A stretch of 7,087 nt of DNA from an uncultured Prevotella sp. (GTDB lineage Bacteria; Bacteroidota; Bacteroidia; Bacteroidales; Bacteroidaceae), in contig CAAHDP010000340.1 in NCBI GenBank assembly GCA_900770515.1, positions 1 through 7,087 on the forward strand, written 5' to 3'. The notes under the pieces are model-generated. The model was not told the origin of the DNA, did not search any database, and saw only the letters and a list, made by a program, of their open reading frames with translations. Every line of letters starts with the position of its first letter. The stretch's first letter is position 1. The translations under genes and the position numbers were made by a program. This document shows, piece after piece, positions 6,798 through 7,087 of the stretch.

Positions 6798-6852
6798 AGC
6801 TCCGCCCTAACTCCCCTTTTCAAGGTTGTTTAGGGCGGAGTTCTTGTATTTT
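6798..6852 (+). terminator. Strong intrinsic terminator of the hexosaminidase gene
   Basis: CTCCGCCCTAA (6800-6810) pairs perfectly with TTAGGGCGGAG (6830-6840). The stem extends by one G-U and one A-U pair to 13 bp. A smaller CCTT/AAGG stem (6815-6818 with 6822-6825) can form inside the loop. A T-rich tail, TTCTTGTATTTT, overlaps the end of the stem and runs to 6852. The structure begins 11 bases after the hexosaminidase stop codon. Confidence 0.88.
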
Positions 6853-6865
6853 AATGTCCGTTTTC

Positions 6866-6899
6866 AAAACTGATACTGCCCCCATGAGATAGGGGGCAG
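6866..6899 (-). terminator. Intrinsic terminator of the minus-strand gene
   Basis: CTGCCCCC (6876-6883) pairs perfectly with GGGGGCAG (6892-6899) around an 8-base loop. Read on the minus strand, the stem is followed by TATCAGTTTT, a short T-rich tail, and it lies 26 bases past the stop codon of the gene at 6926. On the plus strand the following bases (GTCGGTGAAAAACG) give no T-run, so it serves the minus-strand gene. Confidence 0.7.
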
Positions 6900-6925
6900 G
6901 TCGGTGAAAAACGTTGAAAAATCGC

Positions 6926-7087
6926 CTAGAAATATCTCTTCCTCATTTTCTTCAAGAAATCCTTGGTGATAGGGAAGCCGGAGGCATCACCTATTACGGA
7001 GTCGGTATAACAGAAGGGACATTCAGCTGTAGGCGGCTCATCAGGGAGGTAATCCGTGATTTCGGATGGCGAGAAGATTTCGCCGCA
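6926..7087 (-). CDS. Small cytoplasmic zinc-ribbon-like protein (5' end outside window)
   Basis: The minus strand is open from the right edge to a TAG at 6926-6928, giving the last 53 residues of a protein whose start is not in view. It begins CGEIFSPSEITDYLPD, continues with AECPFCYTDSVIGD and ends SGFPITKDFLKKMRKRYF. The pattern of a Cys before a short acidic segment, then CPxC-xxDSVIGD-xxGxPIT-xxFLxxM-xxxxF at the C-terminus, resembles a widespread family of short proteins annotated only as 'cytoplasmic protein' in enterobacteria and Bacteroidota. The CPFC pair (visible residues 23-26) and the Cys at visible residue 1, possibly the second half of another CxxC, suggest a zinc ribbon. No signal peptide or membrane segment is visible. 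Function is unknown. A good terminator follows it, which supports a real gene. Confidence 0.75.
   Translation of the reverse strand, partial: CGEIFSPSEITDYLPDEPPTAECPFCYTDSVIGDASGFPITKDFLKKMRKRYF

Overview
The window reads as a chromosomal segment of a gut or oral Bacteroidota, most likely Prevotellaceae (Segatella/Prevotella-like). The evidence is a TonB-dependent receptor with an N-terminal carboxypeptidase-regulatory-like domain, a DUF2149 protein beside an ExbB-type channel subunit, a lipoprotein with an acidic export signal after its lipid cysteine, a Bacteroidota TAnnTTTG promoter, and little use of strong Shine-Dalgarno sites. The genus is inferred from gene style, not from a marker gene.

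Layout. Positions 1-5017 hold five genes on the plus strand that look like one iron/heme-uptake unit: the 3' part of a MotA/TolQ/ExbB channel protein, a DUF2149 protein, a four-helix PepSY-family membrane protein, a calycin-like surface lipoprotein, and an HmuR-like TonB-dependent receptor. The first two match the last two genes of the hmuYRSTUV heme-uptake operon of Porphyromonas and Bacteroides. The expected CobN/HmuS gene would lie left of the window. Positions 5155-6786 encode a secreted family GH20 beta-N-acetylhexosaminidase with its own promoter, probably a separate glycan-degradation gene. After a strong terminator there is a convergent minus-strand gene (6926 to the right edge, 5' end outside the window) with a zinc-ribbon-like CPFC motif; it has its own terminator. 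No gene-free stretch exceeds about 140 bases. I see no tRNA, rRNA, CRISPR or insertion sequence.

Proposed teamwork (inference). The ExbB-like and DUF2149 proteins would form an energy-coupling motor. The surface lipoprotein would capture ligand and pass it to the receptor, and the PepSY-family protein, with paired histidines at its membrane edges, could move electrons to reduce iron or heme.

Most interesting points. The receptor keeps the FRAP...NPDL heme-receptor signature but has methionine where the heme histidine is expected, and its plug has no histidine. The adjacent lipoprotein also has no histidine and is rich in methionine. The PepSY-family gene is an internal duplication whose codon use is sharply unlike that of the receptor gene (ATA for 24 of 40 isoleucines against 3 of 30).
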